DNA of 16,437 nucleotides, from NCBI GenBank assembly GCA_028688535.1, contig JAQTXY010000005.1:1-16437 (forward strand), in the 5' to 3' direction. Source of the stretch: Methanothrix sp. GTDB lineage: Archaea; Halobacteriota; Methanosarcinia; Methanotrichales; Methanotrichaceae. Under the pieces are notes generated by a model that worked only from the letters and a program-made list of their open reading frames with translations, did no database searches and had not been told where the DNA came from. The position numbers were made by a program, and so were the translations under genes. This document shows positions 1-7,265 of the stretch, piece by piece. Position 1 is the first letter of the stretch. Every line of letters starts with the position of its first letter.

Positions 1-33
1 TCTCCTTCCCATCAAACAAGCGTCCAATTCCAT
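1..33 (-). CDS. Possible start of the next minus-strand gene (partial)
   Basis: ATG at 33-31 opens 11 codons (MELDACLMGRR) that run off the left edge. Support comes only from the TATA-like element 25 bases upstream and the same direction as the other genes. The product cannot be judged from this length. By synteny, tail tube, tape measure or regulatory genes could follow. Confidence 0.35.
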   Translation of the reverse strand, partial: MELDACLMGRR

Positions 34-53
34 GTTAGTAATTATCTTGGCCG

Positions 54-63
54 ATATATTTAA
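54..63 (-). promoter_or_regulatory. Archaeal-type TATA box for a gene starting at 33
   Basis: TTAAATATAT on the minus strand, centred about 25 bases before ATG 33-31. That spacing places the expected archaeal transcription start at or next to the ATG, so the transcript would be leaderless. A purine-rich GAATAGTG stretch precedes it where a BRE would be. The ATG has no good ribosome binding site, in contrast to the rest of the window, which also fits leaderless initiation. Confidence 0.4.
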
Positions 64-176
64 CACTATTCAGGAAGACTTTCGGAACGGGACAAAATGC
101 TCGGCCTGCCGGAGACGGCACCTGTCCAGCGCTCCCGGCTATCCCGCCGCCGCGGCTGCAACCACCCGAGGAGAGA

Positions 177-197
177 GGGTGGGGTCCGGGGAGGGGG
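177..197 (+). other. G-quadruplex motif in the intergenic region
   Basis: Four runs of three to five G separated by loops of one, three and one base (GGG T GGGG TCC GGGG A GGGGG). This satisfies the usual G3+N1-7 rule. On the minus strand, the transcribed sense of the operon, it is a C-rich tract just after the last gene. It might slow polymerase or be a replication or packaging landmark. No function is shown. Confidence 0.6.
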
Positions 198-240
198 AGA
201 GGAGGCGCAAGCCAGGAGAACCGGACACAAATGAGACAGC

Positions 241-945
241 TTAGAACTCCATGATGAGCCTTGAACCGGCTATTTCCGCCGCCTTGTCCTCGATGCAGCC
301 CATGGAAAGGCAGGGCTCCACCTCATTAAGTTTTTGGACCGCTTCGTCTCGCAGGTAGATTTCAGCGTCCCGCTGGTCGTTGGCGTTGCTGATGTAATTT
401 GCAGATGCGTAAATGTCCTGCTGGATCTCATCAGCTTTAGCTAGACATTCTTCTGCCTCTGCCAACGCATCTTCGGCCTGTTGTAGCAAAGCATCTATGA
501 TCTCCTGGAGTTCGTCGGTAATCTCCTCGCTGTTATACAGTATTTGGTCAGCCTGGTTCATGTAGTCGTTGGCGTCTTCCTGGAGACGGGCGGCTTCTGC
601 TTCTTTTCCTGCTTTCGCTTCCTTTTCTTCACCCAACTGCAGCTCCCGCTCGGCTATTTTGTCATCCCAGGCAGCAATCTCGACAACTGCATCGTAGAAC
701 TGCTGCTTGAGGTCTGCGTGGTTGTTCATCAGCTCTTCTCTGGTTTGTCTCCAGAGGCCGGTAATGGTGAACATGACCCAACGACACCGGCAGAAATCGT
801 GCTGCAAGATTTCGTAAGGCGGCTCCGGCTCCTCTTCGGCGGTGTACCAGCCATCGAGCCGCAGGCAGATCTCACAGCAGCCGGATTTTGCCTGATGCAA
901 GAATAGATAGATCGTTGCAACGGGACATTCCTCATCATCTGCCAT
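241..945 (-). CDS. Cys/His-motif plus long coiled-coil protein, unknown
   Basis: A 234-aa protein with two parts. Residues 1-60 carry 'SGCCEICLRLDGWYT', an acidic loop 'EEEPEPPYE' and 'LQHDFCRCRW'. Cys24, Cys27, His49, Cys52 and Cys54 follow the same order as the C-terminal metal motif of MuF-type minor head proteins ('C..C..l.G ... pP..H..CrC'). Residues 65-215 are a nearly unbroken, Glu/Ala/Lys-rich coiled coil ('KIAERELQLGEEKEAKAGKE', 'LQEIIDALLQQAEDALAEAEE'). GAGGAGG lies five bases before the ATG and overlaps the stop of the large propeller gene, so the two are co-translated. It could be a virion protein or an assembly chaperone for the fibre. I cannot name a family. Confidence 0.6.
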   Translation of the reverse strand: MADDEECPVATIYLFLHQAKSGCCEICLRLDGWYTAEEEPEPPYEILQHDFCRCRWVMFTITGLWRQTREELMNNHADLKQQFYDAVVEIAAWDDKIAERELQLGEEKEAKAGKEAEAARLQEDANDYMNQADQILYNSEEITDELQEIIDALLQQAEDALAEAEECLAKADEIQQDIYASANYISNANDQRDAEIYLRDEAVQKLNEVEPCLSMGCIEDKAAEIAGSRLIMEF

Positions 946-955
946 CTTGTCCTCC

Positions 956-3379
956 TCACGAATATGAGACCACTATCAAGTCCTCGACATACCACGTAGC
1001 CATCGCAATATTTTCAGGGTCCAGGATGCCCCGCAAGACATAAAGGAACCTCCACTTAATAGTGGTAGAGAATGTAGTAATCTGCTGAGTGCTCAAGAGT
1101 GCAGTCCTCTCTTCATCCGAATAAATCTGTAAAGTTATGGTTGCACTGCCAGCAGTCCGGCTCGCTTTGCAATAGTAAACGGTGCCCGTCGAGATGGAAT
1201 AACCAGCACTCAGTGACTCATTCTTTGCCAGGTGCAGTTTTTGAGAGACTACATTTCCCTCGTCATCCCACTCAATCGAAATTATTGCAGACGGGTCATT
1301 CGAGCCCATCCCTTCCAGGATTTCCGAGTGTTTGTTGCTGAGGCTCCAGGCAACTAAATAAGTTGGCTCAGGGTCTGGACTCTGATAAATATCTGAGACC
1401 GATGCTAGTTTGAGTTCAAACCAGATCTCAAATGCATCAAAGCAGTCTTTCTCGTAATCCTGGAAGCAGTAAGCCGCACACGATGCATCTATTCCGATTG
1501 CAGTAGCCCTGTGCGTTGTGACTGAGAGTACAGATGGATTGTAGGCCATGTATTCAGTCAGATCCTCAGAGTCACCAGGTGCAGGCATAGACTGAGTGGG
1601 GCAGGGGTTCACCCTGACTCGCATAACTTTGCCATGATACGACGAGCCCCAGTTAGATGGTGCAAAGTAGATGTAATTAGGGTCTGCGTAAGTCCCTAAG
1701 AAGCCTACTGTATTCATATCGTCTGCATAAAATACGTCCCTCTCTGCCCAGGACCCAGAATCTGAGAACGGCTTTTCAGTGTCATAGACAAGGATCGTAT
1801 ACAGACTGGGAGCGAACGTAATGTACTGGCCTTGCACACAGCAAGCATTGTGCTGGTCGTCTGCATCCTCACTGAGCAATGTGCTATCGTAAGTTGCGTA
1901 AGAATCAGTATCTGTAAAGGGTAATGTGGTGTCGTAGCGCAGGACCAGGTTATAAGTCGCATTCGGGAAGTAGACGAACCGGCCATCAGAGCACGGTGCG
2001 CCCAGTCCCTTGCAGTTGGCGCTAACTGTGGCAGCATCAAAGACAGTCCAGGCCCCTGCTGATTGAAACGACTGATTTCTGTCGTACCTCAAGATCTGGC
2101 CATGGTAAGCAGAGGTGTTGTGATACGGCGAGAAGTAAATGAAGTTCTCAACTATTACCGCACCCCAGTAGCCTTTAGCAGCTCCGCTGGCCATGCTGCC
2201 CAAGTCATAAGTCAGCCAGGAGTCTGGTGAAGAGAACGGCTGAGTGGTATCGTAGCGCAGGACTACGCCGTCATAGTCGCCATTGTTGTAAGGTACGAAA
2301 TAGATGTACTGGCCATCAAAGACCGCCCCTCGAAATCCACATGCATAGTGTCGAGAATGAGCACAAGATATGTCTAGACAAACCCCAGTTGCACCAGAGT
2401 AAGTACTGCCATCAAAAAACATGGCTGCAGAGTCGGATGCTCGTGTAACATACATCTCACCTTCTTTGCTTATACTTAGATGAGTTATTGCTGTTGTGTT
2501 TTCAGGGTTAGTCCAATCCCCATCCAAGTTTCTCCAAAGGTGGTCATCTCCTCCGATGCCATACACTTCATTTGACCAGTAGGCTGTTATTTCTTTTAAG
2601 ACACCTCCTAATGATATCCAGGAGCTATTAACGTAGATGTATGGTGCTCCGGTCGAAGCAACTACCGCAGGGCAGCCATCATAAGAGACTGATAGGCTGA
2701 TAAACGGACCAGAGGCGAACAAACTCCAACTCCCGTCATAAAACCAGAGATTGTCATCTGATCCTATCACGTAGATCGCTGTACTGCTGAATACTGCAAT
2801 ATCTTTTAAGCTACCACCGATTGAGATCCACGAGCTTGTATCTGGTGACCAGATCAAGCCCTCACCAGTTGAATTATCAACTGCACCTATTGTGCCGTCT
2901 GCTCCTATACTGACTTTAGTTATCTGGTGTGAAGACATCTGAGTCCAGGTGCCATATGTATTTCTCCATAGTGCTAGATCGCCCCCCACAACGTATATAC
3001 TGGATAAATTGACTGCATCCCAAGACCCCACTGATTTGAAAGGCTTGGTAGTATCGTAGCGCAGCACTATCCCTGAGGCAGAGCCGTTGTTGTTGGGCAC
3101 GAAATACATGTAGCGCCCGTCGAAGATGGGGCTGCCAAAAAATCCTGTTGTGGCGAGGCCGTCCACAGACCCAGCATTGTAAGCCTCCCAGGTGTCCCCG
3201 TCCTTGAATACGGCATAGATCTTCTGGCGCAGGACTACTCCATGGGGAGAGCTGCCGTTGTAGTAAGGGGTGTAGTATATGTACTGGCCATCTGTGCCCA
3301 CTCCAGAGTAGCCCTTGCAGTTGAGTGAATCTGTATCTTCTGCGTCCCATACTGCAGTATTCCCTACCCAAAATACCAT
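956..3379 (-). CDS. Large receptor-binding-type protein: seven-bladed propeller with nested tectonin propeller and lectin-like C-terminus
   Basis: An 807-aa protein. Seven outer blades of 'F.G...DGqYIYFvPYnNG..hGvvLRYDT..pF...dSW..yD' type lie at about residues 22-65, 77-122, 346-392, 401-447, 456-500, 510-545 and 556-592. Between the second and third sits an unrelated block (126-340) of six short tectonin-like repeats with 'W.SiGG.LKDIAVFSSTAIYVIGSDDNLW'. It is AT-richer than its flanks. Residues 615-807 form a beta-rich region resembling concanavalin-like lectins ('FDAFEIWFELKLASV', 'KWRFLYVLRG', 'ATWYVEDLIVVSYS'). Cys residues are numerous. It probably binds host surface sugars as a fibre tip or spike. 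The AGGAGGAG before the ATG is excellent. It overlaps no gene; the next gene's ribosome binding site lies at its stop. Confidence 0.7.
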   Translation of the reverse strand: MVFWVGNTAVWDAEDTDSLNCKGYSGVGTDGQYIYYTPYYNGSSPHGVVLRQKIYAVFKDGDTWEAYNAGSVDGLATTGFFGSPIFDGRYMYFVPNNNGSASGIVLRYDTTKPFKSVGSWDAVNLSSIYVVGGDLALWRNTYGTWTQMSSHQITKVSIGADGTIGAVDNSTGEGLIWSPDTSSWISIGGSLKDIAVFSSTAIYVIGSDDNLWFYDGSWSLFASGPFISLSVSYDGCPAVVASTGAPYIYVNSSWISLGGVLKEITAYWSNEVYGIGGDDHLWRNLDGDWTNPENTTAITHLSISKEGEMYVTRASDSAAMFFDGSTYSGATGVCLDISCAHSRHYACGFRGAVFDGQYIYFVPYNNGDYDGVVLRYDTTQPFSSPDSWLTYDLGSMASGAAKGYWGAVIVENFIYFSPYHNTSAYHGQILRYDRNQSFQSAGAWTVFDAATVSANCKGLGAPCSDGRFVYFPNATYNLVLRYDTTLPFTDTDSYATYDSTLLSEDADDQHNACCVQGQYITFAPSLYTILVYDTEKPFSDSGSWAERDVFYADDMNTVGFLGTYADPNYIYFAPSNWGSSYHGKVMRVRVNPCPTQSMPAPGDSEDLTEYMAYNPSVLSVTTHRATAIGIDASCAAYCFQDYEKDCFDAFEIWFELKLASVSDIYQSPDPEPTYLVAWSLSNKHSEILEGMGSNDPSAIISIEWDDEGNVVSQKLHLAKNESLSAGYSISTGTVYYCKASRTAGSATITLQIYSDEERTALLSTQQITTFSTTIKWRFLYVLRGILDPENIAMATWYVEDLIVVSYS

Positions 3380-3393
3380 ATTGCTCCTCCTGC

Positions 3394-5715
3394 TTACGAG
3401 ATGGTGTAAGTCGTGTCGTCCTGGCGGTCGGTGGTGTCGTTGTCATCCCATGTATCGGGCGAGTCGCAGACCTCAGCCCGCACGTAGTTAGTGCCGATGT
3501 CACAGGCTACTGTCCTCCATGTCCAGGAGTTACGGGCCTGCCAGCCAGTCATATCCCGCCAGGCGTTGCCTGTACTCGGCCCTTTCAGCCAGAATCTATG
3601 ATAAATCTTAGAAGTCTTGTTAGCAGTAATAGAGAATACAATTGTGTTCTCATTAGCTTGCGGTGACGAGAGGCTGGGCGTAACTGAGGTGATAGCAGCC
3701 CTTTGCACTGTAATCGCCAGGTCGGAATCCTCATCGTCGTAACTCTCCTCTCCCGCGTGCTTTCCGTCCCGCACCTGGCACTTGATAGCGATTGTCTCAA
3801 AGTCCATGCGGTCTATTTGGTAGAGGGTCCAGTTCTCAGTCTGCCAATCTGTGAGCTGCTCCCAGGAGGCCCCCACAGTTTCCCGGTAGAGCCAGAACTT
3901 GTATAGGATAAGGTCGCCACCCACGTCAGATGCATCGGCTACTACGTGGATTTTATCACCTATGAACGGATTGCCGGGCTCATTGACATAGACCTCAGTA
4001 ATCGTGGGTGCCGTGTTTGAAGAGACTGCGAATGATATATTGGCAGTGGCATCATAACTGCCCTCGCCTGCGTTATTGCCGTCTCGAATCTGCACTTCGA
4101 TGGTATTGCTGCCAATGTCCCCCGCCCCAGGAGTCCACTGCCAGGCATTCTTTTGGCTCCAATCCTGCACCAGCTTCTTCTTTGAGGCTGTGCCCGGTCC
4201 TGTGAGAAAGAAGCGATAGAGAATTGGATCTGATTCAGGGTCGGACGCTATGCAAATGAAGTCCAGAGCGGTTCCCTGGCCGCGGGGGCTGGAGAGGGAA
4301 GGCGTTAAGCTGGTGATGGTGGGCTTGGTGCCTGATCCTGTGTCTGGTGCTGTGATCATGTAGCTGATCGTTGCCAGGTCGTCATAACTTCCCTGCCCGG
4401 CATGATTGCCGTCCCGGATCTGCACTTCAATGGTGTTCACGCCGATGTCGTCAGTCCTGGGATTCCATTCAAAGAAATTCCGTCTACTCCAATCCTGCAC
4501 CTGTTTCTTTACCCCGACAGTTCCTGGGCCGGTCTGGAAAAATCTGTACAATACCGCATCTTCTTCCGTGTCGGTGGCAGTGCAAATGAAATCCAGCAGT
4601 ATGCCGGCTTGCTGAGGGCTGGAGAGGGAGGGCGTGAGACTGATAATCTCCGGCTCTGTGCCAATCCCGGTTCCCGCGGCTGCCTCGATAGTGAAGTTAA
4701 CCGTTTTCAGGTCGTCACAACTGCCTTCGGCTGCGTGCAGGCCGTCTCTGAGCTGTACCTCAATGGTGCTCTCGCCAATATCGACCGTTTGAGGCTGCCA
4801 CTGCCAGGCATTGCGGTGGCTCCAGTCTTGGACCAGTTTCTTCTTGTCTGCTGTGCCTGGGCCTGAGATGAAAAAGCGATAGTAAAGCTGGTCATTATCA
4901 GCATCAGAGGCAATGCAAATGAAATCAACCTTAACCTGTTCCTCCTGTGGGCTGTTGAGAGAAGGCGTGAGGCTGGTAATCTCAGGAGCTGTGCCTATTC
5001 CTGAGCCTGCGGCTGCGGTTATGGTGTAGCTGATGGAGGTTGACTGGTCGGCTGCACCTCTGTTCAGGCCGCCCCGGATTTCTACGTAAATGGTCGAGGT
5101 GCCAACATCGGCAGCAGTAGAGCGCCAGACATAGCTATTGCGATTCTGCCAGCCGGTGAGGTCGCGTGTTACGTTTCCTGTGCCCGGCCCGTTCACAAGA
5201 AAACGGTATTCCAGGCCGAGAGAGGGCGTGGCAGAAGCGACGAAGGCTAATTCACTGGCCGCAACCAGCGGGCTTGCCTGGGAGGGTGTAAGAGTGAGTG
5301 TGAAGCTGCCTTTAACGTGGCAAGCTACTTGCATTCGGCACCTATAGCCCTTGATTGTCGAATCCCAGCCCACCACGCCGCTAATCTTAACGACTGTGGC
5401 CCCGGTGAATCCGTCGTCGAGGATCTGGCGTACTGCATCGGCAATCTGAGCGCAATACTCAGCGCCGCCGTCGCCAGCAGTCTCTTTTCTGGTCCTGATA
5501 TCCACGACAAAAACCTGATCGGCAGAGAGAATCTGGCCGTGCAGGTCCGAAAGTTCGCAGGAGATCTGGCTTTTATTTACATCTCCACTCAGATCTATTA
5601 CACTGGCAGATATTGCCTTGTTCTTATAGATCTTTGAATTAACCAGCGTGCAAAGGGCGGAATTGCCAGTTAATGCACTAACTAAATTATCCAGAAGTGA
5701 ATAGCCAGTCATCAT
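3394..5715 (-). CDS. Tail terminator-like protein fused to six Ig/PKD-like domains
   Basis: A 773-aa protein with two distinct parts. Residues 1-135 look like a tail terminator/tail completion domain: helix 'LLDNLVSAL', 'LCTLVNSKIYKNKA', strand 'VFVVDIRTRKET', helix 'YCAQIADAVRQIL', then 'GVVGWDSTIKGYRCRMQV'. Residues 137-773 hold six repeats of about 100 aa. Most contain 'YRFF..GPGT', 'DW..RN.W.W', 'DIG..TIEV..RDG..A' and an N-terminal 'ITSLTPSLSSPQ'. I associate these with methanogen surface proteins; they are Ig/PKD-like. Repeats 2-4 are closest, and repeats 1, 5 and 6 diverge. Normal terminators are about 130-160 aa, so this is a large fusion. GAGG precedes two ATGs (5715 and 5712), and the second has better spacing. 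It has no signal peptide. Confidence 0.65.
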   Translation of the reverse strand: MMTGYSLLDNLVSALTGNSALCTLVNSKIYKNKAISASVIDLSGDVNKSQISCELSDLHGQILSADQVFVVDIRTRKETAGDGGAEYCAQIADAVRQILDDGFTGATVVKISGVVGWDSTIKGYRCRMQVACHVKGSFTLTLTPSQASPLVAASELAFVASATPSLGLEYRFLVNGPGTGNVTRDLTGWQNRNSYVWRSTAADVGTSTIYVEIRGGLNRGAADQSTSISYTITAAAGSGIGTAPEITSLTPSLNSPQEEQVKVDFICIASDADNDQLYYRFFISGPGTADKKKLVQDWSHRNAWQWQPQTVDIGESTIEVQLRDGLHAAEGSCDDLKTVNFTIEAAAGTGIGTEPEIISLTPSLSSPQQAGILLDFICTATDTEEDAVLYRFFQTGPGTVGVKKQVQDWSRRNFFEWNPRTDDIGVNTIEVQIRDGNHAGQGSYDDLATISYMITAPDTGSGTKPTITSLTPSLSSPRGQGTALDFICIASDPESDPILYRFFLTGPGTASKKKLVQDWSQKNAWQWTPGAGDIGSNTIEVQIRDGNNAGEGSYDATANISFAVSSNTAPTITEVYVNEPGNPFIGDKIHVVADASDVGGDLILYKFWLYRETVGASWEQLTDWQTENWTLYQIDRMDFETIAIKCQVRDGKHAGEESYDDEDSDLAITVQRAAITSVTPSLSSPQANENTIVFSITANKTSKIYHRFWLKGPSTGNAWRDMTGWQARNSWTWRTVACDIGTNYVRAEVCDSPDTWDDNDTTDRQDDTTYTIS

Positions 5716-5719
5716 TTCC

Positions 5720-6040
5720 TCAAATCATGAACTGCCCGAGATACGCCTTCCTCATCTGTTCCGGTCCCATGCTCGGATCTTTGCCCAGGCCAATCACCGG
5801 CCAGGAGTAGCCGCCACGAGTGATCAGGTCGTCTTTCTCGACCAGGGCAGAGGTCAGGATATAGGCGATTTGCTGCAACTGCCTGCCTTCATCTGTCTGA
5901 AATGACTTGACCTCATCATACCACAAAACGGAGATAGTCGAATCGGAATAGACCGGATCGACATTGGCATCTACGCCGGTTTTGTGCCGCCAGGTGACGA
6001 ATTCGCCCATCGAACTTGTGTATGCATCCAATAAGCCCAT
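5720..6040 (-). CDS. Head-closure (head-tail joining) protein
   Basis: A 106-aa protein resembling head-closure or minor capsid proteins that plug the portal after packaging. It has a first strand 'VTWRHKTGVDANVDPVYSD', a middle 'STISVLWYDEVKSFQTDEGR', and 'EKDDLITRGGYSWPVIGLGK', which is the typical 'D.I...G..ypV..v' beta hairpin of the family. It is followed immediately by a tail-terminator-like gene, the standard order in siphovirus necks. AGGAGAT lies four bases before the ATG. The weak point is its distance from the adaptor gene, which is unusual. The size and synteny with the next gene support the call. Confidence 0.65.
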   Translation of the reverse strand: MGLLDAYTSSMGEFVTWRHKTGVDANVDPVYSDSTISVLWYDEVKSFQTDEGRQLQQIAYILTSALVEKDDLITRGGYSWPVIGLGKDPSMGPEQMRKAYLGQFMI

Positions 6041-6049
6041 GAAGATCTC

Positions 6050-6319
6050 CTATGAATAATGTCTCACAAAAAAATCGATAATTGCCACAGAACACGCAAC
6101 CGCTGCCCATTTGACGACGCCTTTATTATCAAGCCACGAATATATGCACCGAGAGAATTTCAAGATAACTACATTTTTATCATTTTCATTCAATCGCTCA
6201 GTTATTAAATTATGTTCTTTTGTATTCGATTCCATTAATTGATCCAGGCGGCTAATTATCATCCCCAGAGTTATGTCCCGGTTCTCTACATCGATCTTCT
6301 CTGCTAGTGGTTCCTGCAT
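6050..6319 (-). CDS. Small coiled-coil membrane protein, XhlA/holin-accessory-like
   Basis: An 89-aa protein with a heptad-like N-terminal half ('DITLGMIISRLDQLMESNTK' onward to residue 52) and one hydrophobic segment near residues 68-85 ('VVKWAAVACSVAIIDFFV'), ending in a short basic tail. This layout is that of XhlA-type proteins, which sit at the membrane and assist holins in some phages. It also fits a simple membrane anchor. GGAGG stands four to five bases before the ATG. It is located between fibre and neck genes, not beside an endolysin, and no endolysin is seen in the window. The role is therefore open. Confidence 0.55.
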   Translation of the reverse strand: MQEPLAEKIDVENRDITLGMIISRLDQLMESNTKEHNLITERLNENDKNVVILKFSRCIYSWLDNKGVVKWAAVACSVAIIDFFVRHYS

Positions 6320-6383
6320 GCATCCTCCAGACCAAAAAATAAAAGAAGTCCATCACGGTAGCAATTACCTTATTCTCATTCTT

Positions 6384-7265
6384 CTATGGGGCATACCAGA
6401 TGGCGGGGAACATATCGGTCTTGCCCTGAACTGCCACGAGCTTAACTCCATTAGCATCTACGACCGTCTTGATACCATCAATCAGGAGATCTGTTCTTCC
6501 TCCATCGGCCAGCTCGGCCTGGATCTCGGCAGTATCGCCCAGGATGTCATCAATATGGCCGTGCAGGGTGGTTAAGGTGGCCTCATTGGCGGGACTGGCC
6601 GGCAAGTTATCTGTCTTTGCCTTGATAGCTGCCGTCTCGGTCTTGACTGCTGGTAAATCGGTGTCGTGGATGTTGTCGAGAATGCTGTCAACCGTATTTA
6701 CTGAGCTTTGAGATGCTGCAGATTTGGCAGCATCGTAGGCTGAGGTGAGTGTGTACTCAGATTTCGATGTTACCGAAGCTGCCACAATCTGCCCGCCACC
6801 TAAATTATACCCTGATCCGTCACAGGCCGCCTCAAGATTATCTGCTGCTCCCGCATCCCCGGAGAGTGCCTTTGTATTCGCAGGTAGATTGCCGGTCCCA
6901 TACTTTGCGTCATAGTATTCTTGGCTGACTATTTCGAACTCATGGAAAACCGGGACGTGGTTATTTGGATCGTCAATAGTCAGAAACACCCGGCCATACC
7001 TCTGGGTGTTTGTAGCAGTAAACTCTAACTGCATCATACCCGCATCATTATTTGCAATGTAGTTCAAATCGTTATTTGTGCCGCTCGTGGCCCCGGCGAT
7101 GTTATCTAATATAATGGTTGGAGCGTTGCCGTCGTCGGTATCTGCAATCAAGGTGATCCTTTCATTTGAGATGGTAAGAGAACCTTTAATTGTCACACCA
7201 TCTGTTTTATCACGGAACGGCCCCACTGAAACGATTACAGCCGTATTATATCTTAATTCTCTCAT
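6384..7265 (-). CDS. Virion fibre-type protein with helical C-terminal region
   Basis: A 293-aa protein. The N-terminal half, 'MRELRYNTAVIVSVGPFRD', 'TIKGSLTISNERITLIAD', 'NDAGMMQLEFTATNTQRYGRV' and 'NHVPVFHEFEIVSQEYYDAKYG', resembles a module frequent in phage structural clusters that ends in a conserved 'VPVFHEF' strand. The C-terminal half has Asn/Thr/Asp-rich repeats such as 'TVDSILDNIHDTDLPAVKTE', 'AAIKAKTDNLP' and 'LHGHIDDILGDTAEIQAEL', which suggest a trimeric helical shaft. ATG 7265 shares bases with the previous stop, and GAGGTG lies six bases upstream; a GTG at 7274 is less likely. It probably forms a fibre or spike. It ends before a 64-base gap and the small membrane protein gene. 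Confidence 0.65.
   Translation of the reverse strand: MRELRYNTAVIVSVGPFRDKTDGVTIKGSLTISNERITLIADTDDGNAPTIILDNIAGATSGTNNDLNYIANNDAGMMQLEFTATNTQRYGRVFLTIDDPNNHVPVFHEFEIVSQEYYDAKYGTGNLPANTKALSGDAGAADNLEAACDGSGYNLGGGQIVAASVTSKSEYTLTSAYDAAKSAASQSSVNTVDSILDNIHDTDLPAVKTETAAIKAKTDNLPASPANEATLTTLHGHIDDILGDTAEIQAELADGGRTDLLIDGIKTVVDANGVKLVAVQGKTDMFPAIWYAP

Larger units (their letters stand above)
34..240. other. Gene-free, GC-rich intergenic region
   Basis: No convincing coding sequence on either strand. It holds a G-rich tract (177-197), a polypurine run to about 215, a 5-bp hairpin with a GAGA tetraloop (107-120, plus-strand sense), a GC-rich CCGCCGCGG stretch (144-155) and an AT-rich end with a TATA-like box. 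It probably ends the structural operon and carries the start of the next unit. I see no U-run terminator after the 234-aa gene. Confidence 0.55.

Noticed and set aside
32..244. Plus-strand reading frame of about 70 codons in the intergenic region
   Set aside because: It opposes every other gene, has no ribosome binding site, and its C-terminal half is only Gly/Arg/Glu from the G-rich tract.
544..906. 120-codon plus-strand frame over the coiled-coil gene
   Set aside because: Phe/Leu/Val-rich product is the antisense of the Glu/Lys/Ala coiled coil; no start signal.
2916..3503. 195-codon minus-strand frame across the 807-aa gene start
   Set aside because: It is a shadow of the propeller gene and covers the junction between two well-supported genes; low-complexity composition typical of off-frame reading.
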